Source: Rivularia sp. PCC 7116
GTDB lineage: Bacteria > Cyanobacteriota > Cyanobacteriia > Cyanobacteriales > Nostocaceae
Length of the DNA: 64,000 nt
Direction: 5' to 3'
Assembly: GCF_000316665.1 (NCBI RefSeq)
Contig: NC_019678.1
Coordinates: forward strand, 8,589,001-8,653,000
The notes under the pieces were generated by a model. That model was given only the letters and a program-made list of their open reading frames with translations, ran no database searches and was not told the DNA's origin. This document shows positions 6,835 to 15,684 of this stretch, piece by piece. The translations under genes were made by a program, and so were the position numbers. How positions within the stretch are numbered: the stretch's first letter is position 1; every line of letters begins with the position of its first letter.

Positions 6835-7311
6835 ATGAAGATAATTATTTTGATGATATGTAGTGCGGCTACATTGATTATGCTTCCCGCAGCTTTTGCA
6901 AGTAATTTTGTGAATAATGCTAACTATAATCGCATTAGGAATATGAATAGTAATTCCAATAGTTTTACCACGATTATTAGTAATTCTTCCGGCTATCACC
7001 GTGGACAAGTTATTTTAAGTGCGGCAAATCTATCACAACCACACATCCTTAAAGTTGAAACTTCAGCGACTCAATTAAGTGGGAAAATAATTGTCAATGA
7101 AACAGTGGTTCAGAATCTAAGCAGTAATAAGACTGAAATTGATTTATCTCCTTATTTGAGTTTAGGAGAGCATAAAGTCGAAATATCTGCAAATTATGCT
7201 CCTGCACCCTCTTCAATAAAAGTTGAATTTAACGCTCCGAATAGCAGTATTACTAATGAAACTAACGGCAAAGGTGTATTCAATTACCTTTTAGACATTA
7301 CGGTGCGATAG
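6835..7311 (+). CDS. Secreted Asn/Ser-rich protein
   Basis: This 158-residue protein starts at the ATG at 6835. An upstream start at 6808 would put polar residues before the signal peptide. The signal is MKIIILMICSAATLIMLPAA, cleaved near AFA/SNF. A stretch rich in Asn and Ser follows (NANYNRIRNMNSNSNSF), then a probable beta-sandwich-like region (residues 70-150). That region alternates hydrophobic and polar residues and contains SLGEHKVEISANYAPAPSS. It is a different family from the two-repeat paralogs but shares export and composition. I do not recognise it. Confidence 0.65.
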   Translation: MKIIILMICSAATLIMLPAAFASNFVNNANYNRIRNMNSNSNSFTTIISNSSGYHRGQVILSAANLSQPHILKVETSATQLSGKIIVNETVVQNLSSNKTEIDLSPYLSLGEHKVEISANYAPAPSSIKVEFNAPNSSITNETNGKGVFNYLLDITVR

Positions 7312-7345
7312 CTTTCTAGCTTCCCTACACGTATTAACCGTCGTA

Positions 7346-7705
7346 ATGACAATTTCAACTGCGTAAATCCTGTACCAGCTTCACAACGCTCCTAATGCTT
7401 ATATCAATATAGAAAACGACTTTGGGCTTAACCTTTCGGCTGGGGTAAATACTTTAGATGCTTCTAATGTCACGGTTTATTTTGGTATTATTTTTCAACC
7501 GGGACGAACGGAAGACCATAAATTAAGAATATCTCGTTTGCGTAAATAAACGGAAATTATAGAAACTGAAAATAAAATTATGGAGGGTAATTTAGCATTA
7601 TTGTAAAAGCAAATTGAAGAGGCTTCTATTCATTTAGAATGCTTAAAACAATCTTCTCCAAATTTTGAGAATTATTACTATCGTAGACAACAACAAACTA
7701 AATAA
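7346..7705 (+). pseudogene. Decayed gene with three in-frame TAA codons
   Basis: One frame stays protein-like across three TAA codons at 7364-7366, 7547-7549 and 7604-7606. The segments are ILYQLHNAPNAYINIENDFG...RISRLRK, then TEIIETENKIMEGNLALL, then KQIEEASIHLECLKQSSPNF...QQQTK. Each TAA could come from CAA (Gln) by a single C-to-T change, which would fit the Gln-rich C-terminal helix. No good start codon or signal remains. The end overlaps the convergent PIN gene by 8 bp. The original family is unknown. Confidence 0.6.
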
Positions 7706-8144
7706 ATTTAGCAGTCTGAAGTTGATTTTCTAAATTAGCTCGAATGCATAATTCTGTCATAGACCAAACCCAAAATTTATCGGCTGCTTCGGCAAAATCA
7801 TCATGTTTATGAGTCACAATTGCATCTAATTTTTGATAGCTGGCACAGATAGTTTCAACAGCCGACTCAAAGTCTTTAATAGGTGAATAACGTGCTTGCT
7901 GCAAAATATTTTGGTTGACGGAGCAAATTTGCATTTTTTCTTCTAACCAACGAATTACCATTTCAGCAACTTTTTTATTCTGTAAATGACTCAGATAAGT
8001 ATATATTTTTTGCCACCCTACATCTGTTATATACATCTGAATCCAAGGATTAACTTTATCTAGTAATTCTCGAACATCTGTGACGTTATTACGATTCATT
8101 AAAGCTTCTAACACTAAATCGGCATCAACTAAAATCCGAATCAC
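7698..8144 (-). CDS. PIN-domain protein
   Basis: This 148-residue protein starts at a GTG (8144) behind a GGGAG ribosome-binding site. It begins MIRILVDADLVLEALMNR, which holds the first PIN acidic residues, and has a later acidic motif KLDAIVTHKHDDF near residue 110. PIN proteins are usually Mg-dependent ribonucleases and often the toxin of VapBC pairs. No antitoxin ORF is visible upstream, so it is either a solitary PIN protein or a pair that lost its partner. Other cyanobacterial PIN proteins of this size also occur alone. Confidence 0.72.
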   Translation of the reverse strand: MIRILVDADLVLEALMNRNNVTDVRELLDKVNPWIQMYITDVGWQKIYTYLSHLQNKKVAEMVIRWLEEKMQICSVNQNILQQARYSPIKDFESAVETICASYQKLDAIVTHKHDDFAEAADKFWVWSMTELCIRANLENQLQTAKFI

Positions 8145-8600
8145 TTTTTATCTCCCAGAGTAAGCGTTATATCTTGCTGTTAATGAGAGTTTTGATTTGA
8201 TATCTCATTATTACAGAATGAATAGTTGTATATACAAAGTGATTATCTTGTTTTTCTGATTCCGACAAATTATTTAGCAAAAAACCTACTCATGTCTCTG
8301 AAATAAGTATTAAAACTAAGCTGTTGACAAAAATAGCATATTGTGAACGTACCAAATAAAACTTTTCTCTGTGACGACAAATAAATCAACTAGTTCCATA
8401 TTTTTTGGACGAACAATATTAAGAAATTTCAAGATTATTTATTTGTCAAATTTCCAAATAAACAAAGACTTTGCCCTGAAAACATAATTGTTTGCTGACA
8501 TCCAATTAAGTCGATTTACGTAACAAGCAAATCATTGTTTTTTTCAATATTTAAGCAATATCTATCTACAAGTAGATGATTTATTTTATAAATAAAGAAT
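8145..8600. other. AT-rich intergenic region
   Basis: No ORF or RNA gene is recognised here. It holds the 5' region of the PIN gene and, near 8436-8465, an inverted repeat (TTATTTATTTG / CAAATAAACAA). Confidence 0.4.
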
Positions 8601-9893
8601 TTATGATGACTTATTTTTTAGTAGAAGGTAATAAAGCTGTCCGTTGGTTACTGTTACTCCAGCGCGATCGCCAGCAATTTTTCCGGTACCTAAGAAGTAA
8701 TCGACTCTACCCGCGCCTTTGATTGCGCCACCGGCATCTTGGTCTAAAACATAACGGCTGACAGTACGGTGTTTCATTTCACCATTGTCTGTGGCAAAAG
8801 GAAAGTGACCGCGTATCAAGGCTAATGCTCCGGGAGGCATCAAGGCTTTATCTGTAGCAATTGAACGTTCGGCACTTAATCCGACTTGAATAGAACCTTG
8901 GGCTGGGGCACCTTTATTTTCCTGGAAAAAGACAAAACTAGGGTCCCTAGGAATATAAACGTCTAATTTTTTGGGGTCTTTTTCAAAGTATTCTAAGATT
9001 GTGGGCATGGTAACACCGCTCGATGGTAATTCACCGTCATCAATTAGCGCTTTTCCAATGCTTCGGTAATTATGAGCGACATTTCCAGCAAAACCGACAG
9101 TTGTTTGAGTTCCATCGAGGAGCCGAAGTTTAGCAGAACCCTGAATTTGCATCATGTATGGTTCGAGTCGGGATTTAAACCAAAATAGCTCTAAACCCTT
9201 TAATTTTCCCTGAGAACCCTGCAAACCGTCAGCACCTTCTAAATCTAAGCGGGTGGGATGTGGTCTTTGCCAATCTTTTAAATCGGGTGGTAAAGCATAG
9301 ATGGGATAGCGGTATTCTGCTGTTTGCTGCCGACTAGCAATATAAAGTGGCTCGAAATAAGCAGTAAACAAAACTTTTCCTTTGTTGTCATTGCCTACCG
9401 ATTGATAAAAAACAAACTCTTCGGCAACGGCTTTATTTAATTCTGCTGCGGATTTAGTTTCGAGCAGCAATTGACGAAACCTTTGTAAACTATTGATTAT
9501 TCTTTCTCTACTGATTCCAGGTACTTGATATTTGTCGTATCTTTTTTTTGCTGAATCGGTTTGTAGATATCGCAAACTATTGTCTATAGAATTGAAAAGA
9601 ATTTTTCTATCCGATTGTTGACCATTTTCTCCCCATATTTGTTTGTCTAAACAAGAAGTATCTCCTTCACAGCAGGGAAAAGGTGGTTTACTTGTGGCAA
9701 CTAATACCAATGCTCTTGGCTTTTTTGTAGATACATCTGGTTTTGAAGTATTGACAGACGCTGGTAATTGCCACCGTTTTAATTGACACTCTACCGGTTT
9801 AAGTAGTAAACGTCCGAGAGGGCTAATGGTTACTAATACAGCGGCTACAGGCAAAGCAATGGTAATGATGGAAAATGACTTTTTTATTCGCAT
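8601..9893 (-). CDS. mltA: Murein transglycosylase A (MltA domain)
   Basis: This 430-residue exported enzyme should cleave the glycan strand of peptidoglycan with formation of 1,6-anhydromuramic acid. It has an N-terminal hydrophobic segment (residues 6-30). The MltA domain spans about 165-330 (TAYFEPLYIASR, YPIYALPPDL, MQIQGSAKLRLLDG, VGFAGNVAHNYRSIGK). A C-terminal 3D domain follows (SRYVLDQDAGGAIKGAGRVD, YFLGTG) with the conserved Asp residues. The length fits cyanobacterial MltA proteins. It stands alone on its strand. Confidence 0.92.
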   Translation of the reverse strand: MRIKKSFSIITIALPVAAVLVTISPLGRLLLKPVECQLKRWQLPASVNTSKPDVSTKKPRALVLVATSKPPFPCCEGDTSCLDKQIWGENGQQSDRKILFNSIDNSLRYLQTDSAKKRYDKYQVPGISRERIINSLQRFRQLLLETKSAAELNKAVAEEFVFYQSVGNDNKGKVLFTAYFEPLYIASRQQTAEYRYPIYALPPDLKDWQRPHPTRLDLEGADGLQGSQGKLKGLELFWFKSRLEPYMMQIQGSAKLRLLDGTQTTVGFAGNVAHNYRSIGKALIDDGELPSSGVTMPTILEYFEKDPKKLDVYIPRDPSFVFFQENKGAPAQGSIQVGLSAERSIATDKALMPPGALALIRGHFPFATDNGEMKHRTVSRYVLDQDAGGAIKGAGRVDYFLGTGKIAGDRAGVTVTNGQLYYLLLKNKSS

Positions 9894-9963
9894 TTTCAGT
9901 TAAGTGTAGAAAACTACAAATTCAAAGTTATTTTAAACGACTGCGATGAAAAATTTTATAGGT

Positions 9964-10009
9964 AAATATAATACGGTACAGAACAGATAACTGTACCGTA
10001 TTTATATTT
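9964..10009 (-). terminator. Hairpin downstream of the CobO-like gene
   Basis: AAATATAATACGGTACAG and CTGTACCGTATTTATATTT form a stem of about 18 bp with one bulge. It lies 58 bases beyond the stop of the minus-strand CobO-like gene. Confidence 0.6.
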
Positions 10010-10066
10010 TAGGGTTTGAATGTCTTAGCAATAAAGACTTTCATGCTTTTAATCAGCAACGCCAGT

Positions 10067-11365
10067 CTAAAAATCAACCCCACGTTTGAGTTCTACTCCG
10101 TGGTTGGCATAATGTTTATGACAGTAAACTTCTGAATGAACGCTGGCTAATTCAAAATATTCTGGTTGGTTTTGACAACGCCCAGTAATAATTACTTCGG
10201 TATGGCGAGGTTTGCGAAGCAAGGCTTCTACTATTGGCTCTACTGGCAGTAATTCTAAATCTACTGTGGGATTGAGTTCGTCAAGAATAATTGTTTTATA
10301 CAATCCGGAAGCTATAGCCGTTTTGGCGATTTCCCAACCTCTTTCGGCTTCGATATAATCCAATTCTTGCCGAGAATTACGCCATACTATAGCATCTCCA
10401 CCGCAGCGTTGATGGTCTACGACTTCGGGATAAGATTGCTGTAATGCGGCAATTGCTTCATCTTCAGTATACCCACTACCGCCTTTAAGCCACTGCATAA
10501 TTAATACCCGAGTCGAACCGGGGTGATTTATCCCCCTGCCTATGGCTTTTAAAGCTTTACCCAAAGCGCTGGTTGATTTTCCCTTACCCGAACCTGTATA
10601 AATTTCAATACCTTCTAAACCCTGTAGTTCGGCTGCCGAGTGGTGTTGGGGCTTCATTTCTGAATGTAAATCTGCTATATCTAATAGCTCTTGGGGGGCA
10701 CCTCTCCCGGTGGCGATGACTTCTAAATCTTGAGGCTTAGACTTTAAGGTTTTGATGACTTCATCAACCTTGAGCAAACCCAAATCTAATACGGGGTTAA
10801 TTTCATCCAATACAACAACTGAATATAATCCAGAAGCTATAGCTCCTTTGGCAACATCCCAACCCCTTAGAGCTTCTTGAGTATCGAAAACCGTAATTTC
10901 ATGTTTGTCAAAGAACTCTGCCCTGCCAGTACGTACTTGATCGATTAAATGAGGAAAACCTCTTTGCAAAGCTGCGATCGCACCATCTTCGTCATAATCT
11001 CTTTCTGGTCCTTTTAGAAAGCGTAGCAGCAAAACGCGATTGTAATTATTTGAGTTATTGATACCATTACCAATAGAACGTAAAACTACTCCTAAAGCTG
11101 CTTGAGACTTTCCTTTACCAGCGCCGTCATAAACGTGAATTTGACCTTTCAGTCTGGTAGGGCGCAGTTGTGCCGTGCGAATACCGATGCCGTTCCTTGT
11201 CATCTGAACCCAAATAGCTGTAATGTGGCTTTCGTTAATTTTGCTCTTGGGCACTGTAGCGGCGTTGTAGCCAGCAACATGATTATTCCACTCAGCGGTT
11301 TGAGCATAGCCCAAACCGGAGGGAGTTTTCCCTTTGAACAACTTTTCAAGACAGTGTTTTATCAT
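10067..11365 (-). CDS. Double-domain CobO/BtuR-like P-loop ATPase
   Basis: This 432-residue protein contains two consecutive corrinoid-adenosyltransferase-type domains. Each has its own Walker A: YDGAGKGKSQAALG near residue 80 and YTGSGKGKSTSALG near 257. Each also has a VVLDEINP or IILDELNP Walker B (near 185 and 364). CobO transfers adenosyl to the cobalt of corrinoids. Whether both halves are active is not known. An internal ATG at 11203 (MTRNGIGIRTAQLRPTRLKG) lies just before domain 1 and may be the real start, which would give 378 residues. No cobalamin genes or riboswitch are seen nearby. Confidence 0.8.
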   Translation of the reverse strand: MIKHCLEKLFKGKTPSGLGYAQTAEWNNHVAGYNAATVPKSKINESHITAIWVQMTRNGIGIRTAQLRPTRLKGQIHVYDGAGKGKSQAALGVVLRSIGNGINNSNNYNRVLLLRFLKGPERDYDEDGAIAALQRGFPHLIDQVRTGRAEFFDKHEITVFDTQEALRGWDVAKGAIASGLYSVVVLDEINPVLDLGLLKVDEVIKTLKSKPQDLEVIATGRGAPQELLDIADLHSEMKPQHHSAAELQGLEGIEIYTGSGKGKSTSALGKALKAIGRGINHPGSTRVLIMQWLKGGSGYTEDEAIAALQQSYPEVVDHQRCGGDAIVWRNSRQELDYIEAERGWEIAKTAIASGLYKTIILDELNPTVDLELLPVEPIVEALLRKPRHTEVIITGRCQNQPEYFELASVHSEVYCHKHYANHGVELKRGVDF

Positions 11366-11706
11366 ACCTAAATCCAGGTACCATCAGGAATAAGTATTGT
11401 TTTTTATTTATTGGTAAATAATAATTAATTATGAAACTGCTATTTTAGTTCGGATTTTTTAGGCATTAAAACTCTATATTTAGCTTTTAAGCTAAAAAAT
11501 CGGCTTTTTTATCGATATCGTCTTTTAAGTAGTCTTTAGCGCTAAAAGCATATAATCAGCCTTGCATGTAATAATTGTTTGCCTTTATGCTATTTCATGT
11601 ATAAAAAATGGTAAAAGATGTTAATTATATTTAAGATTATTTTCTGCTGAGGGGTTTATATTACAAAGGCAGTACTTAAATTTATATCGAGTTTGGTATT
11701 AAGCAT
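11366..11706. promoter_or_regulatory. Divergent upstream region of fraC
   Basis: This 341-bp AT-rich gap lies between the CobO-like gene (minus) and fraC (plus). Around 11480-11515 there are short inverted repeats (TAGCTTTTAAGCTA and AATCGGCTTTTTTATCGAT). It must hold both promoters, but no box is clear enough to place. Confidence 0.4.
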
Positions 11707-12282
11707 ATGTTTGAGGACTTCGATTTTTCCACACCTTTCCGAGTTTTTCCTTCCGGTGTAATTTTATTCGACTTTTTATTTTTGTTGGTAGCGATTCCGG
11801 TGGAAGCATTTATTCTCAATAAAAGATTGAAATTTGATAAAAGAACTAGTTCTTTTTACGCTATTTCAATGAATGTCTTTTCCAACGTTATTGGTTGGGT
11901 GATTTTCTTTATTTTGGAGCCAAATAGTTTTTTTGACAGCTACAAATCACAGTTGATTAATTTTTTGCTATACAATCGCCTGGATGGTGAAGTTTATGGC
12001 GGTATTGTGCTTGCTGCTTTTACGACCTTTTTTGGCACATTGATGGTTAAGTTTTTATTGCTGAGGCTATTTATTATATCTTTAAGCAATCCAGGTGACA
12101 AAAAGCCGGAGCCAGAACCCGAGGATACTATTTTATTACAGCGAAAATCTCGCCGAAGCCATAGAAAAGGCTGGCAAAGTACAAGCTTGTTTACTACTAC
12201 ATTAATTGCTAATTCACTTAGCTACAGCGCAATTACATTGGTTGTATTATTTCGCTTATTCGCAAGAACGCAAAGTGTTTAG
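11707..12282 (+). CDS. fraC: Filament integrity protein FraC
   Basis: This 191-residue membrane protein matches FraC, which sits at the septa of heterocystous filaments and is needed for cell-cell communication and filament integrity, especially without combined nitrogen. The N-terminal FPSGVILFDFLFLLVAIPVE and following NKRLKFDKRTSSFYAISMN are characteristic. Hydrophobic segments lie near 15-37, 48-70 and 98-125, with another at the C terminus. It is the first gene of a fraC-fraD-fraE operon in the same order as known from Anabaena. Confidence 0.88.
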   Translation: MFEDFDFSTPFRVFPSGVILFDFLFLLVAIPVEAFILNKRLKFDKRTSSFYAISMNVFSNVIGWVIFFILEPNSFFDSYKSQLINFLLYNRLDGEVYGGIVLAAFTTFFGTLMVKFLLLRLFIISLSNPGDKKPEPEPEDTILLQRKSRRSHRKGWQSTSLFTTTLIANSLSYSAITLVVLFRLFARTQSV

Positions 12283-12347
12283 CAATAATTGATAATTCAC
12301 AATCTTCGTATTTAGCTATTGAATAAAAGTAATTTTGAGGAGTAAAT

Positions 12348-13406
12348 ATGGGCGTATTGAAGGAGACAGCAGACTTGCTAGGTTTAGCTTTTCTGTTTGA
12401 GTTTCTCAAAGATGTTATTGAAAGAGTTAAAAAGTTTTTTATACCACCGAAAGCTTTTTCTTGGCAGACATTAATTTATTTAAGTGTATTTTCTTGGTTA
12501 ATGTCATATTTAGCTAATGGTGGTATTCAAGACATCATTGCTTTTTTTGGTTGGATGTTTTTAATCGCTGGGACTTCTTGGTATACCACAGATAAACCTC
12601 TATATATTCCCGGTACGATTATGCCCGTTGGAGCAGTAATAACAGGAGGTATAGTCAGCATTTTTGCATTTCAGCAGCAAAATGAAGAAATTGTAGCTAG
12701 GACGATTATATTTTGGCCTACTATATCTGCTTTAATTACTGCTGTGCCTGAATTCTTTGAAGGAAGCGGTACCGATGTTAAAACTCAGCTACCAAAATTG
12801 GAAGACCGCGAAAGTGTTATAGTTCTGATTGGCTGCTGTATGTTGTTAAGTTGCTGGTTAAATCTATACGGGGTTACGGATAGTTGGTTAAATAATTATC
12901 CCAGCGCTAAATATCCAGTTTATAGAGACAATTCTCAACGTAATGATTTATTAACGGTATTAGAACCTGAAAATAAAATTCCTCAAAACGGAGTATTAAT
13001 TCTTGATAAGCTTCAACCAGCTATAGAAACGGCGTTAGATGGAAAATCTTGGTCTAATGTAGAATTATGGTTAAAGAAGGCAAATCAAAGAGTCAGTGAC
13101 TTAGGCGAAAAAGTTATACAAATTCATTTAGCTCAATTTGAAGAAAAGGAATTCTGGAAAACTCAAGCAAGTGTAGAGAATATTGACCCAAAAGATTATA
13201 ATTCTGGCTATAAATTAAATTTATTTAGCGTTTGGACTGGCCCAAGCGCGACAAAAAAGGGATATTATCTCAAAAGGTCATGTCAAATTGAACCTATTGC
13301 TGAATCTGTTGATACTGTTGGTTCTCAAATTGAAAGAATCACTGTTGCGGAATTGGAATGTTTACCGAAAATATCTTATATCGCAGGGCAACCTCCTCAA
13401 AATTAG
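12348..13406 (+). CDS. fraD: Filament integrity protein FraD
   Basis: This 352-residue protein resembles FraD, a septal-junction component. The N-terminal half has about five membrane helices, including the SWQTLIYLSVFSWLMSYLAN segment near residue 45. The C-terminal half (from about 190) is periplasmic and has the stretch TALDGKSWSNVELWLKKANQ. In Anabaena FraD forms part of the septal-junction plug. It lies 65 bp behind fraC with a GAGGAG ribosome-binding site before the ATG. The C terminus is the less conserved part. Confidence 0.87.
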   Translation: MGVLKETADLLGLAFLFEFLKDVIERVKKFFIPPKAFSWQTLIYLSVFSWLMSYLANGGIQDIIAFFGWMFLIAGTSWYTTDKPLYIPGTIMPVGAVITGGIVSIFAFQQQNEEIVARTIIFWPTISALITAVPEFFEGSGTDVKTQLPKLEDRESVIVLIGCCMLLSCWLNLYGVTDSWLNNYPSAKYPVYRDNSQRNDLLTVLEPENKIPQNGVLILDKLQPAIETALDGKSWSNVELWLKKANQRVSDLGEKVIQIHLAQFEEKEFWKTQASVENIDPKDYNSGYKLNLFSVWTGPSATKKGYYLKRSCQIEPIAESVDTVGSQIERITVAELECLPKISYIAGQPPQN

Positions 13407-13479
13407 ATTGATTGTAAATTGACAATTGGCAATTGATAAATCATAACTGAGAAGTGAAAATTACCAATTACCGATCCCT

Positions 13480-14259
13480 ATGAATCTCAACAGAGTATTT
13501 GCGATCGCCAATAATTCTTTCCGAGAAGTAGTGCGCGATCGCATTTTGTTTATCATCGGCTTCTATGCAGTTATATTAGCCATTGCCGCCAGATTACTAC
13601 CGCAACTAGCAGCAGCGACTGAAGACAAAATGTTTTTAGATTTAGGTTTAGCAGTTATGAGCGTGCTGAGTCTAATTATTGCTGTATTTGTAAGTACGGG
13701 ATTAATCAATAAGGAAGTTGAAAAACGCACCATTTTGATGTTGATTTCCAAACCCGTAAGTCGGAATGAATTTATTGTCGGCAAATATTTAGGTTTCTCA
13801 ATTGTTTTGGCACTGTTAGTAATCGCAATGAGTGCCATATATATAATATTTTTGCAGATAAATAATATTAGTTATTCATTTGGCAGCATTGTAATAAATG
13901 CGATTTTTCTAATATTACAGCTATCTTTGGTTAGCGCTATAGCGATTGCATGTAGCGTATTTACAGGTTCAATTTTAGCTACAGCTTTGACATTCGCACT
14001 ATATTTAATCGGCAATATAACTCAAGATTTACTTAAACTTGCTCGTATTAGCGAAAATCCCGGATTAGAAAGAATTACTCAAGTTTTATATTTACTTCTA
14101 CCGGATTTATCGCGTTTAGACTTAAAAAACGAAGCCGTATATGGTTTGTCAGCTTTACCGGAACATACAACGCTATTTATCAATGCTAGCTACAGTTTAA
14201 TTTACATTTCGATGCTTTTAACTATAGCTACTTTTGTTTTTTCGCGAAAAGAATTTTAA
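13480..14259 (+). CDS. fraE: ABC-2 type permease, filament integrity protein FraE
   Basis: This 259-residue protein has six membrane helices and the ABC-2 permease pattern. It starts MNLNRVFAIANNSFREVVRD and has the loop INKEVEKRTILMLISKPVSR near residue 88. FraE in Anabaena is needed for filament integrity and heterocyst maturation. No ATPase gene is adjacent, so the partner must be encoded elsewhere. It is the third gene of fraCDE, 73 bp after fraD, and is followed by a terminator hairpin. Confidence 0.87.
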   Translation: MNLNRVFAIANNSFREVVRDRILFIIGFYAVILAIAARLLPQLAAATEDKMFLDLGLAVMSVLSLIIAVFVSTGLINKEVEKRTILMLISKPVSRNEFIVGKYLGFSIVLALLVIAMSAIYIIFLQINNISYSFGSIVINAIFLILQLSLVSAIAIACSVFTGSILATALTFALYLIGNITQDLLKLARISENPGLERITQVLYLLLPDLSRLDLKNEAVYGLSALPEHTTLFINASYSLIYISMLLTIATFVFSRKEF

Positions 14260-14414
14260 TATTACTCAGAGTATATAGCGATTTTCTTTTGGATAGAATA
14301 CAAACTCAACCTCACCCTCGTTCCCTCTCCTTAATCAGGAGGTTGAAAGTGTATTGCACTCAACTGAAAACCGCTATACTACAGCTTTAAATAGGAAAAA
14401 ACTATAAATTATAG
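14260..14414. repeat. Copy of the CCTCACC/CTCTCCTTA dispersed repeat
   Basis: The stretch AACCTCACCCTCGTTCCCTC TCCTTAATCAGG followed by TGCACTCAACTGAAAACCGC belongs to a repeat family seen again at 29695-29734 with 30047-30110, at 30115-30210 and at 40192-40290. The shared parts are a CCTCACC...CTCTCCTTA core and a CTCAACTGAAA tail. Confidence 0.5.
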
Positions 14415-14444
14415 TAAACCCGGTTTGGTAAACAACCGGGTTTA
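14415..14444 (+). terminator. Terminator hairpin of the fra operon
   Basis: TAAACCCGGTT (14415-14425) pairs perfectly with AACCGGGTTTA (14434-14444), loop TGGTAAAC, followed by TAATTAGTTT. It lies 156 bases after the fraE stop. Confidence 0.65.
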
Positions 14445-14489
14445 TAATTAGTTTCGGGATTTAGGAGCTTGACTAATTTATCTATTGCA

Positions 14490-14611
14490 GAACTTACGCA
14501 ATTTTTACAGTGTCCCGTTGGTGCGTGACACTAAAAACATTATTACTACGTTCATAAATAGTCGAAGTGTCACAGCACCCTACAAGATAAATATGCCAGT
14601 TGCGTAAGTCC
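14490..14611. mobile_element. MITE-like element with ACTTACGCAA ends
   Basis: This 122-bp element is bounded by GAACTTACGCAA and TTGCGTAAGTCC, which match at 11 of 12 positions as inverted repeats. Inside, GTGCGTGACACT and AGTGTCACAGCAC form a second pair, so the whole unit can fold into a hairpin. A lone left end, GGACTTACGCAA, occurs again at 17629. No coding content and no clear target duplication are seen. Confidence 0.65.
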
Positions 14612-14671
14612 TATATTGATTATTTTTCGACAAACTTACTTAATGCCAAAATAATTTTTATGGCAAGTATT

Positions 14672-15301
14672 TTAAGCTCGTAACAAAAAGAATAATGCAG
14701 TTAATACAATACCAAAGAAGCAAGCAAGTGTTATTATGATGTTTTTCCTGTTAACAGCACTTGATGACTTTGCTTGAGATTCTAATTCTTGTTTTAAAGA
14801 TGCAACTTCCTGTTTGAAAGATTCAATTTGAATGGTGTTATTGGTAATTTCTTCTTTGAGCGGTGTTACCTGTTTGTGAATAGATTCAATCTGATGAGAG
14901 TTGTTAGTAATATTCTCTTTCAGAGATTTTATTTCTTGAGTTGAAGATTCAAGCTGACTCGCATTTGTTGCAATCTCTTCCTTGAAGGGTGCTACTGATT
15001 GCTTCAAAAATTCAAATTGACTGATATTGTTTGCAACTTCTTCTTTGAGAGGTGCTACTTCCTGTTTTAGAGATACAAGCTGAGTGGAAGTATTTGCAAC
15101 TTCTTCTTTAAGCGGTGTGAATTCTTGCTTTAAAGATTCCATCTGAGTGGAAGTATTTGCAACTTCTTCTTTAAGCGGTGTGACTTCTTGCTTTAGAGAT
15201 GAAAAATTATCTTGTAAAGCAATAATATCGTCTACAAAACCTTCTAAGGAATTCTCTTTTTGGACTTCAGATTCTTTTGCGGTAGATGAATTTTCACTCA
15301 T
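14672..15301 (-). CDS. Tail-anchored coiled-coil protein of 21-residue repeats
   Basis: This 209-residue protein consists of a short acidic head and seven tandem 21-residue repeats. A typical unit is ESLKQEFTPLKEEVANTSTQ plus L (residues about 35-180). After a short basic stretch (SSAVNRKNI) it ends in one membrane helix (IIITLACFFGIVLTALFFLL). Each repeat is three heptads, so a long continuous coiled coil is expected, anchored by its C terminus with the rod in the cytoplasm or periplasm. The function is unknown. It converges on fraE, from which a terminator and a MITE separate it. Confidence 0.75.
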   Translation of the reverse strand: MSENSSTAKESEVQKENSLEGFVDDIIALQDNFSSLKQEVTPLKEEVANTSTQMESLKQEFTPLKEEVANTSTQLVSLKQEVAPLKEEVANNISQFEFLKQSVAPFKEEIATNASQLESSTQEIKSLKENITNNSHQIESIHKQVTPLKEEITNNTIQIESFKQEVASLKQELESQAKSSSAVNRKNIIITLACFFGIVLTALFFLLRA

Positions 15302-15525
15302 GTCTTAATACCTTTGTAGGGAATGGTAATTTTTTTCTATTGCTTAACAATATATTTGCCAAAACTAAACCGCATTTACTATATGTAATGCGGAAGTTTT
15401 ATTTATGCAAATTGATACGTAATAACCGTCTTTTAACTTTAGTTTAGTGATTTATCGCAATCTGAGGAGTGTTGCAGAAAACCTTTAATTAAGAATATTG
15501 TTTTTTGTTAGATACAAAACTTATC

Positions 15526-15636
15526 GGGAGCATCCCAAATATTTGAAAACATATTTTTTCATTGCTTCACTCCGCTTCGCTACATTCGCAATGACAATTA
15601 ATATTTTGGTAAATTTACCTTCATTGGGATGCTCCC
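15526..15636. mobile_element. MITE with 13-bp TIRs and 8-bp target duplication
   Basis: GGGAGCATCCCAA (15526-15538) and TTGGGATGCTCCC (15624-15636) are perfect 13-bp inverted repeats. AACTTATC flanks the unit on both sides (15518-15525 and 15637-15644), an 8-bp target-site duplication. Inside is a further inverted pair TCATTGCTTC/ATTCGCAATGA. The 111-bp unit has no gene and must have been moved by a transposase in trans. A 90-codon ORF across it is not a real gene. Confidence 0.8.
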
Positions 15637-15684
15637 AACTTATCTACTTAAAAATAAAGCGATTCTTAGTTGAATTTAATACAA

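Noticed and set aside
11366..11706. Possible cobalamin riboswitch near the CobO-like gene
   Set aside because: No B12-box-like sequence or matching structure was found upstream of the gene.
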